Counted from the stretch's first letter, positions 24,997-34,548 are shown. The stretch: DNA of 64,000 bases from Mycobacterium branderi (GCF_010728725.1 NZ_AP022606.1:186001-250000), one strand, 5' to 3'. Program-made: numbers and translations. Notes: generated by a model from the sequence alone, not told the origin.

Positions 24997-25304
24997 CGGT
25001 CGGATCGGATTGAATCTGCAATGCAGATGGAGCACTCGACCTGCGTTGGCTGTGGTCTGACCGCGGTTTACCCGCCATTTGCGAAGTACCCGCGGGTTAT
25101 TGCTACGCGCCCGCTGATGCGGCCTAACCCTCGCCGGAGCCACGAGAGTGACGGTGGATGTCAATAACTCTCGACGGCGCCTGGGCAGCCATCGCCGTGG
25201 CCACCTCCCCCGCCCAGGACCGGCGACGAAGCCACGGAGCTTTGCTGAGGAGCGGACAGACACGCACACAGATGCCCAGCGCCGTCGATTCCGTGCAAGC
25301 CGGC
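24997..25304. other. Intergenic region upstream of the mce promoter
   Basis: About 310 bp between the stop of the CAP-like gene and the mce promoter. Only short, composition-poor frames occur here. I see no further motif copy, repeat or RNA gene. Confidence 0.5.
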
Positions 25305-25775
25305 TTAGTCGCCTGTTAACACGATGGCCGCCGTGGTGTTACCGCTATGGGGGTCGGTCACAACGTCGGCACCGTATCGGGTGTAAGAGCAATCAGGGAT
25401 GGTATCCCAACCAAATAGCGCGGCCCCGTAGATGGCCTTTTGCTGAGCGTCTGCGAATTGGTTGACGTTTGCGAAGCCGGATAGCAACTTAGCCTTGCCC
25501 GCCGGGTAGGACAATTGGCGCAACGCCGGCATCGGATCCTCCATGGGCTGGTACCGCGCCGTGTGGTTGGCGTAATTCTGCGTCTCGAGGTTGGCACGCT
25601 GAGCAATCCGCTCGAGGACGGGATCGGATTGCAACGGAGGACAGCCACCACGTTTCGCCGCCACCGCCGATCTCAAGTCCGCGGTTGCATCGGCAGACGC
25701 CAAGGGCGCCAACACAAGCGACGCCACGGCGACCATCGTCGCAACAACAACCACGCACCGAGGCGTCATCTCCAT
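25305..25775 (-). CDS. Secreted CAP-like (SCP-type) protein
   Basis: 156 residues from ATG 25775; ATG 25769 is also possible. A signal peptide (TPRCVVVVATMVAVASLVLA to ASADA) precedes LRSAVAAKRGGCPPLQSDPV and LERIAQRANLETQNYANH, a CAP-type start with a Cys, and a C-terminus CSYTRYGADVVTDPHSGNTT resembling the last strands of that fold. The canonical CAP His/Glu set is not evident. Small secreted proteins of this kind are common in mycobacteria and their role is unknown. The upstream secreted-protein gene ends 57 bp away on the same strand. Confidence 0.72.
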   Translation of the reverse strand: MEMTPRCVVVVATMVAVASLVLAPLASADATADLRSAVAAKRGGCPPLQSDPVLERIAQRANLETQNYANHTARYQPMEDPMPALRQLSYPAGKAKLLSGFANVNQFADAQQKAIYGAALFGWDTIPDCSYTRYGADVVTDPHSGNTTAAIVLTGD

Positions 25776-25832
25776 CCGCCCCCGCCCGCTCGACACTGAA
25801 AACACCACTCCCTCAAGCACTTACCGGACTCC

Positions 25833-26483
25833 TTAGGCAACCTGCCAATGGCCCCCATCATCGCGGTAGAAAAAATAGGTCGGGCAATACTGCGGCCTGG
25901 GGTCAGCGGGACATGGCTTGCCGTCATAGGTGGTGCTCGTGGTGTGGACAAAGCTGGTGGGTGGCAACGCACTCGACGTCAGCCCCTGCGTGATCGTCAC
26001 CGATACGATCGCCAGCACGGGATACATCAGGCTGGTACCCGGGTCAGGGTGGCCACAACGCACACCCCCTTGGATGGGTTGCCGGCGTGGGACACACCAT
26101 GGTTGTGGCGGAGGGTTCGGGTGCATCGTCGGCTGACCCACAATGATCGGCCCGGGGAATTGCACATCGACCGTGAAATCCGGCGGCTGCCCCGCATTGT
26201 AAAGATCGGTGAGCGCCTGCTTGACCTCCCAGTCAGCAGGAGGCGCCCCCAGTTCGCCGACGTTGGCATTGGACCTAGTCGCACCGAGTGCCGTCACTGT
26301 GACGAAGCATGTGGCGATTAAAGCCGTCACAACTACGAGCCGACGCGCAAGCGAAACCCGCTGCGCACACGCGCGACTGATGAACAGGAAAAGCGCGGCT
26401 ACCACCACTCCTCCTCTGAGGTCAAGACCCTGGAAGCCTGCTGGTCTTGTCTGGATCCAGCCGTATCCCGCGGCGTCAGACAT
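25833..26483 (-). CDS. Membrane-anchored or secreted hypothetical protein
   Basis: 216 residues from ATG 26483 (MSDAAGYGWIQT); the frame is open upstream and ATG 26489 or 26510 cannot be excluded. Two hydrophobic stretches (about 30-45 and 57-76) suggest a signal anchor, followed by a proline-rich exported domain with paired cysteines (QPWCVPRRQP, VRCGHPD, KPCPADPRPQYCP). I recognise no family. A single motif 2 half-site (TGTCAGAT on the minus strand, 26488-26495) touches its start region. It is divergent from the Lrp-type regulator. Confidence 0.65.
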   Translation of the reverse strand: MSDAAGYGWIQTRPAGFQGLDLRGGVVVAALFLFISRACAQRVSLARRLVVVTALIATCFVTVTALGATRSNANVGELGAPPADWEVKQALTDLYNAGQPPDFTVDVQFPGPIIVGQPTMHPNPPPQPWCVPRRQPIQGGVRCGHPDPGTSLMYPVLAIVSVTITQGLTSSALPPTSFVHTTSTTYDGKPCPADPRPQYCPTYFFYRDDGGHWQVA

Positions 26484-26692
26484 GGCCATCTGACAACAGT
26501 GTGCAACCATATGGGAAGGTAACACACTGATGCGCATCACGGCGTAAAAATTTTGTCCCGAGGTGGCATCGGGATCACGGACAGCGACGACGAGGCGGCC
26601 GACTAGATGCAGTACACGCTCACCCGTAACTGGTTCACCGCCTCGCCGGCGCGGCCGAACCTTCCGACCAGCACGGTCGGAGGACGCATCTA

Positions 26693-27760
26693 ATGGCGTC
26701 GGACAAGGCGCCCAACCAAGCGATTCTGCGCCCGCCATCCATCAGGCGCGCCACTACGGGGTCGTCGCTGTTTGGCGGCAACGTTGCAGATACGCCAACG
26801 GCAGCCATTGATGACGTCGACCGCGCGCTGGTGCGGCACCTTCTCGCCGACAGCAGAATGTCCAACCGCCGCCTGGCCCAGCAAGTGAGGATCAGCGAAT
26901 CGGCAGTGAGCACCCGGCTGCGCAAATTGATGGACAGCGGTGCACTGGTCTTCACGGCAGTAATCGACTGGGAAAAGGCCGGTTTCGAATGGTGGGTCAT
27001 TCTCCTGATCAAAACGCGCAAACGTTCAGCGGTCGACGTCGCCAGCGACATCGGCGGCTTGGCGCAATGTGCGTCGACGGCAGTGGTGTTGGGGTCGCAC
27101 GACTTGATCGCCTATCTCTTGGTCAGAGACCGCGCCGAACTCCGAGAAGTGATCGACAAACTCGGTTCCATCGACGGGGTCGCCGAACTTGACGTTGAGC
27201 TTGCCACCGACACCCAAGTGTCCGCATTAGGAAGACGGCTGTACCTCGCCATGGACCCCACACCGATCCGGCTGCCGGCTCCGTGCATCGAACTCGATGA
27301 TCTCGATCTCTCGATTCTGCAGGCGCTCATCGACGATGGTCGCCAATCCAGTCGCAACATCGCCCGCAAATTTGGGGTGTCGGAGGGGACGATCCGCGCC
27401 CGCATCAGTCGAATGACCGAATCGGGTCTGGCGCGCGTCGTGGCAATGGTCGAGCCAGTCGCGTTCGGGCTGGCGGGTGTAGCCGCCATTATCATGCTCC
27501 ACGCCGAACGCGCGCGGATCGACGCCATCGTCAAGGAATTCACGGCGATGCCCAACGTGACGTTTGTCGCGGTCTGCCTCGGTAACTGGGATCTTCACGT
27601 CGGGGTTTTCGCCGCCGACGCCGCAGAGCTCATGGAAATCGTGGGTTCTCGCGTCCAAGCGGTCGACGGCGTACTCGCCGCGGACACACTGCTTCTCGTC
27701 GATATCGTTCGGATCAACCCGTGCCTGAAGCGCGTCAGCCCGTTCGACTCGATGGTCTAA
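26693..27760 (+). CDS. Tandem Lrp/AsnC family regulator with two HTH and two RAM domains
   Basis: 355 residues made of two Lrp units. Unit 1: HTH at about 40-90 (DDVDRALVRHLLADSRMSNR, then RRLAQQVRISESAVSTRLRK) and a RAM domain to about 180. Unit 2: HTH at about 202-250 (DDLDLSILQALIDDGRQSSR, then IARKFGVSEGTIRARISRM) and a second RAM domain. Single-unit Lrp proteins are about 150 residues, so this is a duplication and fusion. GGAGG precedes the ATG by nine bases. It may regulate the neighbouring secreted-protein genes or the mce region; the sequence does not show its operator. Confidence 0.9.
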   Translation: MASDKAPNQAILRPPSIRRATTGSSLFGGNVADTPTAAIDDVDRALVRHLLADSRMSNRRLAQQVRISESAVSTRLRKLMDSGALVFTAVIDWEKAGFEWWVILLIKTRKRSAVDVASDIGGLAQCASTAVVLGSHDLIAYLLVRDRAELREVIDKLGSIDGVAELDVELATDTQVSALGRRLYLAMDPTPIRLPAPCIELDDLDLSILQALIDDGRQSSRNIARKFGVSEGTIRARISRMTESGLARVVAMVEPVAFGLAGVAAIIMLHAERARIDAIVKEFTAMPNVTFVAVCLGNWDLHVGVFAADAAELMEIVGSRVQAVDGVLAADTLLLVDIVRINPCLKRVSPFDSMV

Positions 27761-27838
27761 CCGCGCAGGCTCCTACTCACGGGGGCTGACGTCGAACACG
27801 ACTGGTCAGAAGGCACTGAGCCGCAACGGATTTAGCCG

Positions 27839-28459
27839 CTAGTCACAAACGTGCGACCGTTCGATCTTGCTGCCCCAATGTTTGACTCGTTGCTGCGAAG
27901 GACCGTATATCCAGGCAGTGTTGCGGGCCCGGATGCCAACTCCAACGTTGGACAGTTCTTGCCATAACCGGTAAAAGGACTCGCCTTGGTAGAGCGGGAA
28001 GTACATGTCGCCGGCGTAATCCTGACTTATCGTGAGAGCCTGCGCGCGCGGGGTGAGGAAAGCGACGGCCTGCTCGACGTTCGTGGCCACGTTGTCGGCC
28101 TGCGCCTGGATGGTGCCGACCGTCCAGTCGTTGTTGGCCTGCAAGAGATTGAACCCGAATTGGTCCATCTGGTTCCGCAGGTCGCGGTATTGCGCATTGA
28201 ACCACTGACACATTTCCCGCTCTGCGTTGACGTCGGCGGAGGTGACGTTCTTGCGCGTTTCGTCATAGGGATACGGGAACTGGGGAGAAAAGTTGCTGGC
28301 GGTCGGGACAAACTCGGGCAACAGCGGAGGAGGTGGATCTGACGGATCTGCACCTGCTCGACTCCCCACCGCGACGCACATCGCTGCCAGGACAGCGAGG
28401 CAGGAAAGCCCTAGGGACGCGCGGCGGGTTGCGTCGAGCCGCGTCATAGCTGGCCCCAT
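27839..28459 (-). CDS. Secreted hypothetical protein
   Basis: 206 residues. GGAGG stands six bases before ATG 28459, fixing the start. A signal peptide (ASLGLSCLAVLAAMCVAVG) ends near AGADP, followed by a proline-rich segment and a helical domain (VNAEREMCQWFNAQYRDLRN, TIQAQADNVATNVEQAVAFL) with two cysteines (Cys84 region and Cys205) that could pair. I recognise no family. It lies between the Lrp-type regulator (convergent) and a small unknown gene. Confidence 0.68.
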   Translation of the reverse strand: MGPAMTRLDATRRASLGLSCLAVLAAMCVAVGSRAGADPSDPPPPLLPEFVPTASNFSPQFPYPYDETRKNVTSADVNAEREMCQWFNAQYRDLRNQMDQFGFNLLQANNDWTVGTIQAQADNVATNVEQAVAFLTPRAQALTISQDYAGDMYFPLYQGESFYRLWQELSNVGVGIRARNTAWIYGPSQQRVKHWGSKIERSHVCD

Positions 28460-28565
28460 TCGTAACCTCCGAAATCGACCTGCGCTAGCTGCAAGCGGCC
28501 GTGGGTAACTTGGTGTTCCAGCACGACCCAGCCTGGATGTCGAAACGGTTGTGGCGAAATCGATT

Positions 28566-28907
28566 TCATCCCCGTGCGACCAGCCTCCGTGCCACGTACG
28601 TCTGGGATCCGCCGAGAATCATCGGCAGGGCCTGAGAAGTTGGCAACGCAAGTCCGAGACCGCCGTCGTCGACGTAACGCGCCTGGGCGCCGTATGGTCC
28701 GACCGTCAATGCGAGCGTGCCGCCAGAGCCGCCCTCGCTCCGCTCAGACGGCTCCCGAAAGCACCACGTCCATGTGCCCGCGTCGGTCGCAAAGCACAAC
28801 TCGATGAAGTCCGACCGAGCTGGACATCGGTGGAAGGACTGGAGGCTGGCCAGGACGAACGACCCGTCCTCCAAGCGTGAACCTGTGAAGCACTGGGGTT
28901 TCGTCAT
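28566..28907 (-). CDS. Small hypothetical protein under a motif 2 operator
   Basis: 113 residues, no signal peptide or membrane helix. Strand-rich, with SFVLASLQSFHRCPARSDFI, WTWCFREPSERSEGGSGGTL and three cysteines. I recognise no family. AGGA lies about 12 bases before ATG 28907. Its upstream region contains a motif 2 operator (28994-29017), which links it to the SDR at 29194 and the mce operon. The coding call rests on length and on that operator. Confidence 0.55.
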   Translation of the reverse strand: MTKPQCFTGSRLEDGSFVLASLQSFHRCPARSDFIELCFATDAGTWTWCFREPSERSEGGSGGTLALTVGPYGAQARYVDDGGLGLALPTSQALPMILGGSQTYVARRLVARG

Positions 28908-28993
28908 GCCTCACTCACTTCCTATTAGTAGCCGGTTCTTCACGCACGCTGTACGCGCGAACACGGCATCCGCTGGTCGTAAGGCACCGTCCA

Positions 28994-29017
28994 AATTGAC
29001 ATTCAGACATGTCAGAT
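28994..29017. promoter_or_regulatory. Motif 2 operator copy (AATTGACA-N8-TGTCAGAT)
   Basis: A perfect right arm and a left arm matching six of eight bases, with the standard 8-base spacer. It lies 86 bp before the minus-strand gene that starts at 28907 and 135 bp before the next copy. Confidence 0.6.
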
Positions 29018-29151
29018 TATGTTCCTCGGCAAGTTCGCATGTCAAGCACATGACCCAGTCTGCTCTTTGCATCGCCCTATCCCGTCTGTAGGTCTGCGTT
29101 ACCTCGCCGCCCCTGGCGTGGACGGGCCTGTGGGCCGGGATGGCACCCAAC

Positions 29152-29175
29152 ATCTGACACTATCTACTGTCAGAT
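29152..29175. promoter_or_regulatory. Motif 2 operator, perfect copy (ATCTGACA-N8-TGTCAGAT)
   Basis: Eight-base arms fully complementary, 8-base spacer CTATCTAC, ending three bases before a TATATT -10 (29179-29184). A bound regulator would cover the -35 region of the SDR at 29194. Confidence 0.75.
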
Positions 29176-29193
29176 TGCTATATTGTGTCCGCT

Positions 29194-30075
29194 ATGACAA
29201 CGAACTGGCCAGCAGGACAAGCAGCTTTCGTTACCGGAGCGGCGTCAGGAATCGGACTCGGCATCGCGCGTGCGCTCGTCGCCGCAGGCGCGAAGGTGGC
29301 ACTCGCCGACATCGACGGCGCACGGCTCGCCGACGTCGCCAAAGAATTGACGGATGCCGGCGGCACCGTGCTGGGCGTGCAACTCGACGTCAGTGACGCC
29401 GACCAGTGGTCGGCTGCGGCCGATCAGGCCGAGAAAGCACTCGGGCCAATCTCGATACTTTGCAACAACGCCGGCGTGAACGGAGGCGGACTCATCGATG
29501 AGACACCACTGGAGGTTTGGCGCTGGGTCTTCAAGATCAACACCGAGGCGCAGTTCATCGGCGTCTCGACCTTCCTTCCGCGCTTTAAAAGCCGCGGTGG
29601 TCGTGCCCACATCGTGAACACCGCTTCGATGGCAGGCATTGTGCCGATGACCCGCGTCGGCGCCTACTCCTCGTCGAAGTTCGCCGGCGTCGGGTTTTCG
29701 ATGGTGCTCCGCGATGAGCTTCTCGGCACCGATGTCGGAGTCTCTGTGCTGTGCCCCGGAACGGTGGCCACTCGAATCAACGTGACCGCCGGAGAGGCGG
29801 AGGCCAAGCTCCTCGGCCAAGAGATAAACAGAGCCGCATTGGAGGGCAACGGCGCACTGCTGGGCCAGGGGGCGGATCCCGACCGTGTTGGCGAGCAGGT
29901 GGTCGAAGCCATGCAGCAACGGCAATTCCTGATCATCACCCATCGCGACTGGGAACCGCTCGTCGCCCGCGTGCACGGCGAGATCCGGCGCGCATACAGC
30001 GAGTTCGATGACCGCCACGGCCCGGACTACACCGCGCAGATCCTGACCCAAGGTACGAGCCCGGTGACGACGTAG
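29194..30075 (+). CDS. Short-chain dehydrogenase/reductase, copy B of a duplicated pair
   Basis: 293 residues from ATG 29194, set by alignment with copy A at 3397-4278; GTG 29185 is three codons upstream. Cofactor loop TGAASGIG at 14-21, NNAG at 91-94, and YSSSK with Tyr158 and Lys162. The first 41 residues and the last five are identical to copy A, and differences are scattered between. The leader is very short (TATATT ends nine bases before the ATG) with no Shine-Dalgarno sequence. It is a single-gene unit, whereas copy A heads an operon. The substrate is unknown. Confidence 0.92.
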   Translation: MTTNWPAGQAAFVTGAASGIGLGIARALVAAGAKVALADIDGARLADVAKELTDAGGTVLGVQLDVSDADQWSAAADQAEKALGPISILCNNAGVNGGGLIDETPLEVWRWVFKINTEAQFIGVSTFLPRFKSRGGRAHIVNTASMAGIVPMTRVGAYSSSKFAGVGFSMVLRDELLGTDVGVSVLCPGTVATRINVTAGEAEAKLLGQEINRAALEGNGALLGQGADPDRVGEQVVEAMQQRQFLIITHRDWEPLVARVHGEIRRAYSEFDDRHGPDYTAQILTQGTSPVTT

Positions 30076-30140
30076 CGGCAGCCCTGCTGCGGCGCACTAC
30101 ATGACTCCACTCACCCCGAAAACAAACTCGAGGTGTAAAC

Positions 30141-30179
30141 CATGTCTCGGGACACCTGTCAACGATGTCCCGAGACATG
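30141..30179. repeat. Perfect 14-bp inverted repeat with 11-bp loop
   Basis: CATGTCTCGGGACA (30141-30154) and its exact complement (30166-30179) flank an 11-base loop. It lies between the SDR stop and the 3' end of the tRNA, eight bases from the latter. On the minus strand the stem is followed by GGTTTA, so it could terminate the tRNA transcript. The sequence also recalls ends of mycobacterial insertion elements, which I cannot verify here. Confidence 0.6.
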
Positions 30180-30186
30180 ACACTAG

Positions 30187-30260
30187 TAGCGGGGACAGGA
30201 TTCGAACCTGCGACCTCTGGGTTATGAGCCCAGCGAGCTACCGAGCTGCTCCACCCCGCG
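30187..30260 (-). tRNA. Initiator tRNA-Met (CAT anticodon)
   Basis: The minus strand folds as a complete cloverleaf of 74 bases. The anticodon loop is CTCATAA. The stem below it has the three G-C pairs (GGG against CCC) that mark initiator tRNA, and the acceptor stem begins CGCGGGG against CCCCGCT, leaving C1 unpaired as in other initiators. The T-arm is GGTTCGAATCC. The 3' CCA is not encoded (ACTA follows). Confidence 0.95.
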
Positions 30261-30400
30261 ACGGGTAAATGCAAGGTTACCGAACACTGGCGGCGGCCAC
30301 CAAATCGCGGGTCAAGATGCCGCGAGCGTGCGCAAACCCGGCGATTTGGCCGGCGTGTCGCCCGGGGCCGCGCACACTCGCGGGGAAGGCAACCGCCCGC

Positions 30401-33385
30401 TTACTTGGCGTTGTTGAACTTGGTGATCGCGTCGTCGACCCGCTGGAGCGCAGCGCCGTACGCGGCGAAGTCGCCCTTCTTCTGGGCATCGCGCGCCGCG
30501 GCGATGGCCGCCTGGATCTCCTTCATCGCTGCCGCCTTGGCCGGCGACAACGCCCCGTTCGGCGACGGCGGAACCGCCGCGGCCGGCGGCGCGGGTGATG
30601 CCGGCACTGAGTCGGCGGCCGGCGGCGGCGTTCCCGCCGGCGGGCTGGCCGGCGCACCGGCATCGGTCGGCGCGATCTCCGTCGCGGTAGCACCCGCACC
30701 GGGCCCGAACAGACCCGTCAACGCATCACTGACGGTGGGCCCATAGCCGATCTTGTCGTTGTACATCATCGCGACCCGGATCAGCCGCGGGTACGACGAC
30801 GCCGCATCACTGGAACCCGGTGAGGCATACACCGGTTCGACGTAGAGCAGCCCGCCCTGCGCCACCGGCAGCGTCAGCAGATTGCCCCAGCGGATGCGGT
30901 TCTGGTTGTCCCGGCCGATCACACCGAGGTCCTGGGACACCGCGGTATCGGTGGTGATCGCATTGTTGGCCAGTTTGGGCCCGTTGACCTGACCCGGGAT
31001 GGTCAGCACCGTGATCTTGCCGTACGTCGCGGGATCCGAGCTGGCGCTGATGTAGGCGGCCAAATAGTCACGCTTGAACCTGTTCATCGCGCTGGTCAGC
31101 TGATACGACGCCGAATTGTCGCCTTTGGCAAGGTTTTTCGCGACGATGTAGTAGGGCGGCTGGTAGCTGCTGGCGGTCGGGTTGGGGTCCAGCGGCACAT
31201 CCCAGAAATCCGACGTCGAGAAGAACGTCACCGGGTCGTTGACGTGGTATTTGGCCAGCAGCATCCGCTGCACCTTGAACAGGTCCTCCGGATAGCGCAG
31301 ATGCTCGGCCAGCTCGGGAGTGATGTCGCTCTTGGGTTTGACCGTGCCCGGGAACACCTTCATCCACGCCTTGAGCACCGGGTCGGCCTCGTCCTGGGCA
31401 TAGAGCGTGACGGTTCCGTCGTAGGCGTCGACGGTGGCCTTCACCGAGTTGCGGATGTAGGAGACCTGCTTGTCGGGCGCGAGCCGGTTGAACGCCACCT
31501 CGTTGGAGTCGGCGGTGGCCGACGACAACGACGTCAGCTCGGAATACGGGTAGTTGTCCAGCGTGGTGTAGCCGTCGATGATCCACACCAGCCGCTTGTT
31601 GACGATCGCCGGGTACACCGCGCTGTCGGTGGTCAGCCAGGGCGCCACCGCCTCGACCCGCTGCGCCGGATCCCGGTTAAACAGGATCTTGCTGTTGGAG
31701 CCGATCACGTTGGAGAACAAAAAGTTTCGTTCAGCGAACTTCGCGGCGAACACACTGCGCGACACCCAGCTGCCGATCGGCACGCCGCCGGCGCCGGTGT
31801 AGGTGTAGTTCTTGGTTTCGGTGTTGGTCTCGTAGTCGTATTCGCGGTCGTTGCCGTTCTTGCCGACGATCGCGTAGTCGGCCGGGGTGTTGGCGATGAC
31901 CGGCCCGAAATAGACGCGCGGCTGATCCAGCGGTGCCGGACCGTCGGACACCACACCGCCGTTGGCGCCGACGACGTTGACCAGAAACTCCGGGTAGCCG
32001 CCGTTCTGGTTGGGGTCGTTGGCAATTCCGCGCACCGTGTTGGCCGGCGAGGCGATGAACCCGTTGCCGTGGGTGTAGACGGTGTGCCGGTTGATCCAGT
32101 CCCGCTGGTTGTCGATCAACCGGTCCGGGTTGAGTTCCCGCGCGGCGACGACGTAGTCGCGCAGGTTCCCGTCGCGGTCGAGGTAGCGGTCGATGGAGAG
32201 CTGGTCGGGGAAGAAGTAGAAGTTCTTGCCCTGCTGAAACTGCGTGAACGCCGGGCTGACGATCGTCGGGTCGAGCAGCCGGATGTTCGACGTGGTGGCA
32301 CGGTCGGAGGCCACCTGCTCGGCGGTGGCGCGACCGTCGCCGCTGTAGTTGCGGTAGCTGACCACGTCGTCGGTCAGCCCGTAGGCTTGGCGGGTCGCGG
32401 TGATGCTCCGGCTGATGTATTCGCTTTCCTTTTGCGCCGCATTGGGTTTGACGCTGATCTGCTCGACGATCAGCGGCCAGCCGGCACCCACGATCAGCGA
32501 CGACAACAACAGCAGCACCAAGCCGATCGCCGGAATCCGCAAGTCCCGCAAGACGATTGCGGAGAACACGGCCGCGGCGCAAATCAGCGCGATCGCGAGC
32601 AGGATCAGTTTGGCGGGCAGCACGGCGTTGATGTCGGTGTATCCGGCACCGGTGAACGGTTTGCCGGCCCGGGTGTGCGACAGCAGCTCGTAGCGGTCCA
32701 GCCAGTAGGCCACCGCCTTGAGCAGCACCAGCGCGCCCACCAGGCTGATCAATTGGATGCGCGCCGAACGGCTCAGCGCGCCCGTACGCCCGGACAGCCG
32801 GATGCCGCCGAAGATGTAGTGCGCCACCAGGTTCGCCACGAACGCCAAGAACAGCGCCACGAACAAGTAGCCGACCACCAGCCGGTAGAACGGCAGATCG
32901 AAGGCGTAGAAGCCGAGATCCTTGCCGAATTGCGGATCCCTGATGCCGAAGACGCCGCCGTGCAGGAACAGCTGGATACGCACCCAGTAGGTCTGCGCGA
33001 TGATGCCGGCCAGCAGGCCGATCATCGCCGGGATTCCGATTCCGATCAGCCGCAGCCGCGAGAGCACCACGGTGCGATACCGCGCCACCGGATCGTTGCC
33101 GTTGCTGGGCACGAACACCGGACGAGTCCGATAGGCCATGGCCAGCCCGCCGAACACAATGCCGCCGACCAGCAGCCCGACCACCAAGAACACCACGAAG
33201 CGGGTCAGCAGCACGGTGCTGAAGACCGATCGGTAGCCCAGTTCGCCGAACCACAGCCAGTCGACGTAGGCGTCGATCAGTCGCGGCCCGACCAACAGCA
33301 GCACGATCACTATCAGTGCGATCGCGATCAGAATCCGGCTGCGCCGAGTAAGCTTCGGCATTCTCGCCGTGGGCCGCATTCCCAC
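30401..33385 (-). CDS. UPF0182 family membrane protein (Rv3193c-like)
   Basis: 994 residues, close to the length I recall for Rv3193c (992). Seven hydrophobic helices fill about residues 18-330, starting [21 protein letters not shown] large outside domain follows (about 340-890, with [19 protein letters not shown] segments such as [20 protein letters not shown]), then an Ala/Pro-rich linker and a helical tail ([20 protein letters not shown]). The family is conserved in actinobacteria and has no established function. It starts the block syntenic with M. tuberculosis and is the last gene of its strand before the tRNA. Confidence 0.92.
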   Translation of the reverse strand: MGMRPTARMPKLTRRSRILIAIALIVIVLLLVGPRLIDAYVDWLWFGELGYRSVFSTVLLTRFVVFLVVGLLVGGIVFGGLAMAYRTRPVFVPSNGNDPVARYRTVVLSRLRLIGIGIPAMIGLLAGIIAQTYWVRIQLFLHGGVFGIRDPQFGKDLGFYAFDLPFYRLVVGYLFVALFLAFVANLVAHYIFGGIRLSGRTGALSRSARIQLISLVGALVLLKAVAYWLDRYELLSHTRAGKPFTGAGYTDINAVLPAKLILLAIALICAAAVFSAIVLRDLRIPAIGLVLLLLSSLIVGAGWPLIVEQISVKPNAAQKESEYISRSITATRQAYGLTDDVVSYRNYSGDGRATAEQVASDRATTSNIRLLDPTIVSPAFTQFQQGKNFYFFPDQLSIDRYLDRDGNLRDYVVAARELNPDRLIDNQRDWINRHTVYTHGNGFIASPANTVRGIANDPNQNGGYPEFLVNVVGANGGVVSDGPAPLDQPRVYFGPVIANTPADYAIVGKNGNDREYDYETNTETKNYTYTGAGGVPIGSWVSRSVFAAKFAERNFLFSNVIGSNSKILFNRDPAQRVEAVAPWLTTDSAVYPAIVNKRLVWIIDGYTTLDNYPYSELTSLSSATADSNEVAFNRLAPDKQVSYIRNSVKATVDAYDGTVTLYAQDEADPVLKAWMKVFPGTVKPKSDITPELAEHLRYPEDLFKVQRMLLAKYHVNDPVTFFSTSDFWDVPLDPNPTASSYQPPYYIVAKNLAKGDNSASYQLTSAMNRFKRDYLAAYISASSDPATYGKITVLTIPGQVNGPKLANNAITTDTAVSQDLGVIGRDNQNRIRWGNLLTLPVAQGGLLYVEPVYASPGSSDAASSYPRLIRVAMMYNDKIGYGPTVSDALTGLFGPGAGATATEIAPTDAGAPASPPAGTPPPAADSVPASPAPPAAAVPPSPNGALSPAKAAAMKEIQAAIAAARDAQKKGDFAAYGAALQRVDDAITKFNNAK

Positions 33386-33443
33386 TACTTACGCTCCCTG
33401 GCCGTCCTCATTTGTATCGACGGTCACAACTGTACGCAGGGCG

Positions 33444-34466
33444 TCAGCAACTCGGCGGCTGCCCACCCGACGTCACCGCATGCAGCGCATCCACTGCCTG
33501 CCCGAGGGTGTCGACCTTCACCAACTGCAGTCCGGGCAGCTTGTCCGAACTGGCCTCGTAGCAGTTCTTGGCCGGCACCAAAAACACCGTGGCCCCGGCC
33601 GCGCGGGCGGCGTTCATCTTGTGCACGATGCCGCCGATGGGGCCCACCTTTCCCTCGGCGGTGATGGTGCCGGTGCCCGCGACGAACTTGGAGCCGGCCA
33701 GATCACCGGTGGTGAGTTTGTCGACGACGGCGAGGCTGAACATCAGTCCGGCGGAGGGGCCGCCGACGTTGGCGAGGTTGAAGTCGATGGCGAACGGCGC
33801 CCACGGCGCATCCAGCACCGATACTCCTAAAAAGCCGTAGCCGCGATCGGGGTTGGCGCCCAGCGTAATTCGCGCATTACCGGGCGGGGCGTTCTTGCGC
33901 CGGAAGTCGATGGTGACCGACTGACCGGGTTTGGTTTTCTTCAGCAGCGACGTGAACTGCTCCACATTCGCGACCGGCGTGCCGTCGACCGCGTCGAGCG
34001 CGTCGCCGTCGCGCAGCTTGCCCTTCGACGGGCCGGGGTCGCTCACCGCCGCAACGGTGACCGCCTGCGGGTACTTCAGATACCCGAGGGCGGCGTACTC
34101 CGCGCTGTCCTCCGACTGGCGGAAATCGGCGTTATTGGCCTTGTCGACCTCGTCCCGCGACTTGCCCGGCGGATAGACCAGGTCGCGCGGCACCAGCTGC
34201 TCCTGCCCGGACAGCCACAGCGTCAGCGCCTCCCCCAGGCTCAGGCCGTCGCGCTGCGACACCGTCGTCATGTTCAGATGACCCGTCGTGGGATGCGTCT
34301 GGGTGCCCTCGATGTCGACCACCTGTTTGCCGTCGACCTCGCCGAGCGTGTCGAACGTCGGACCCGGACCCAAAGACACGTATGGCACCGTCACCACCGC
34401 GAGCAGCACGCCGAAGGCCACAATCGGCACCAGCGCGACGATCAGCGTCAGAATCCGCCTGTTCAC
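33444..34466 (-). CDS. PDZ and Lon-type (S16) serine protease (Rv3194c-like)
   Basis: 340 residues from GTG 34466, the same length as I recall for Rv3194c. One N-terminal helix (ILTLIVALVPIVAFGVLLAV) anchors the protein. A PDZ domain (about 155-225, with LRDGDALDAVDGTPVANVEQ) precedes a Lon proteolytic domain: the catalytic Ser is in VGGPSAGLMFSLAVVD and the Lys in IGGIVHKMNAARAAGA. It should process envelope proteins outside the membrane. The gene is divergent from the DUF2342 gene at 34549. Confidence 0.93.
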   Translation of the reverse strand: MNRRILTLIVALVPIVAFGVLLAVVTVPYVSLGPGPTFDTLGEVDGKQVVDIEGTQTHPTTGHLNMTTVSQRDGLSLGEALTLWLSGQEQLVPRDLVYPPGKSRDEVDKANNADFRQSEDSAEYAALGYLKYPQAVTVAAVSDPGPSKGKLRDGDALDAVDGTPVANVEQFTSLLKKTKPGQSVTIDFRRKNAPPGNARITLGANPDRGYGFLGVSVLDAPWAPFAIDFNLANVGGPSAGLMFSLAVVDKLTTGDLAGSKFVAGTGTITAEGKVGPIGGIVHKMNAARAAGATVFLVPAKNCYEASSDKLPGLQLVKVDTLGQAVDALHAVTSGGQPPSC

Positions 34467-34548
34467 GTCGCCTACCCTAAGGTCCCGTTCACCCTCAGCG
34501 TGACGGCGGATCACCCGTCGCACTTCCCCGGTGAGTACCGTTGGGGGT

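Noticed and set aside
26473..26495. GTCAGA and TCTGAC close together before the secreted-protein gene, as a sixth motif 2 operator
   Set aside because: The arms point the wrong way and the spacing does not fit; only one half-site (26488-26495) matches, so it is mentioned but not called as an operator.
31244..33664. 806-codon plus-strand frame
   Set aside because: It lies antisense to the UPF0182 gene; composition (His/Arg/Val-rich repeats) is that of a mirror of GC-biased coding DNA and it has no domain.
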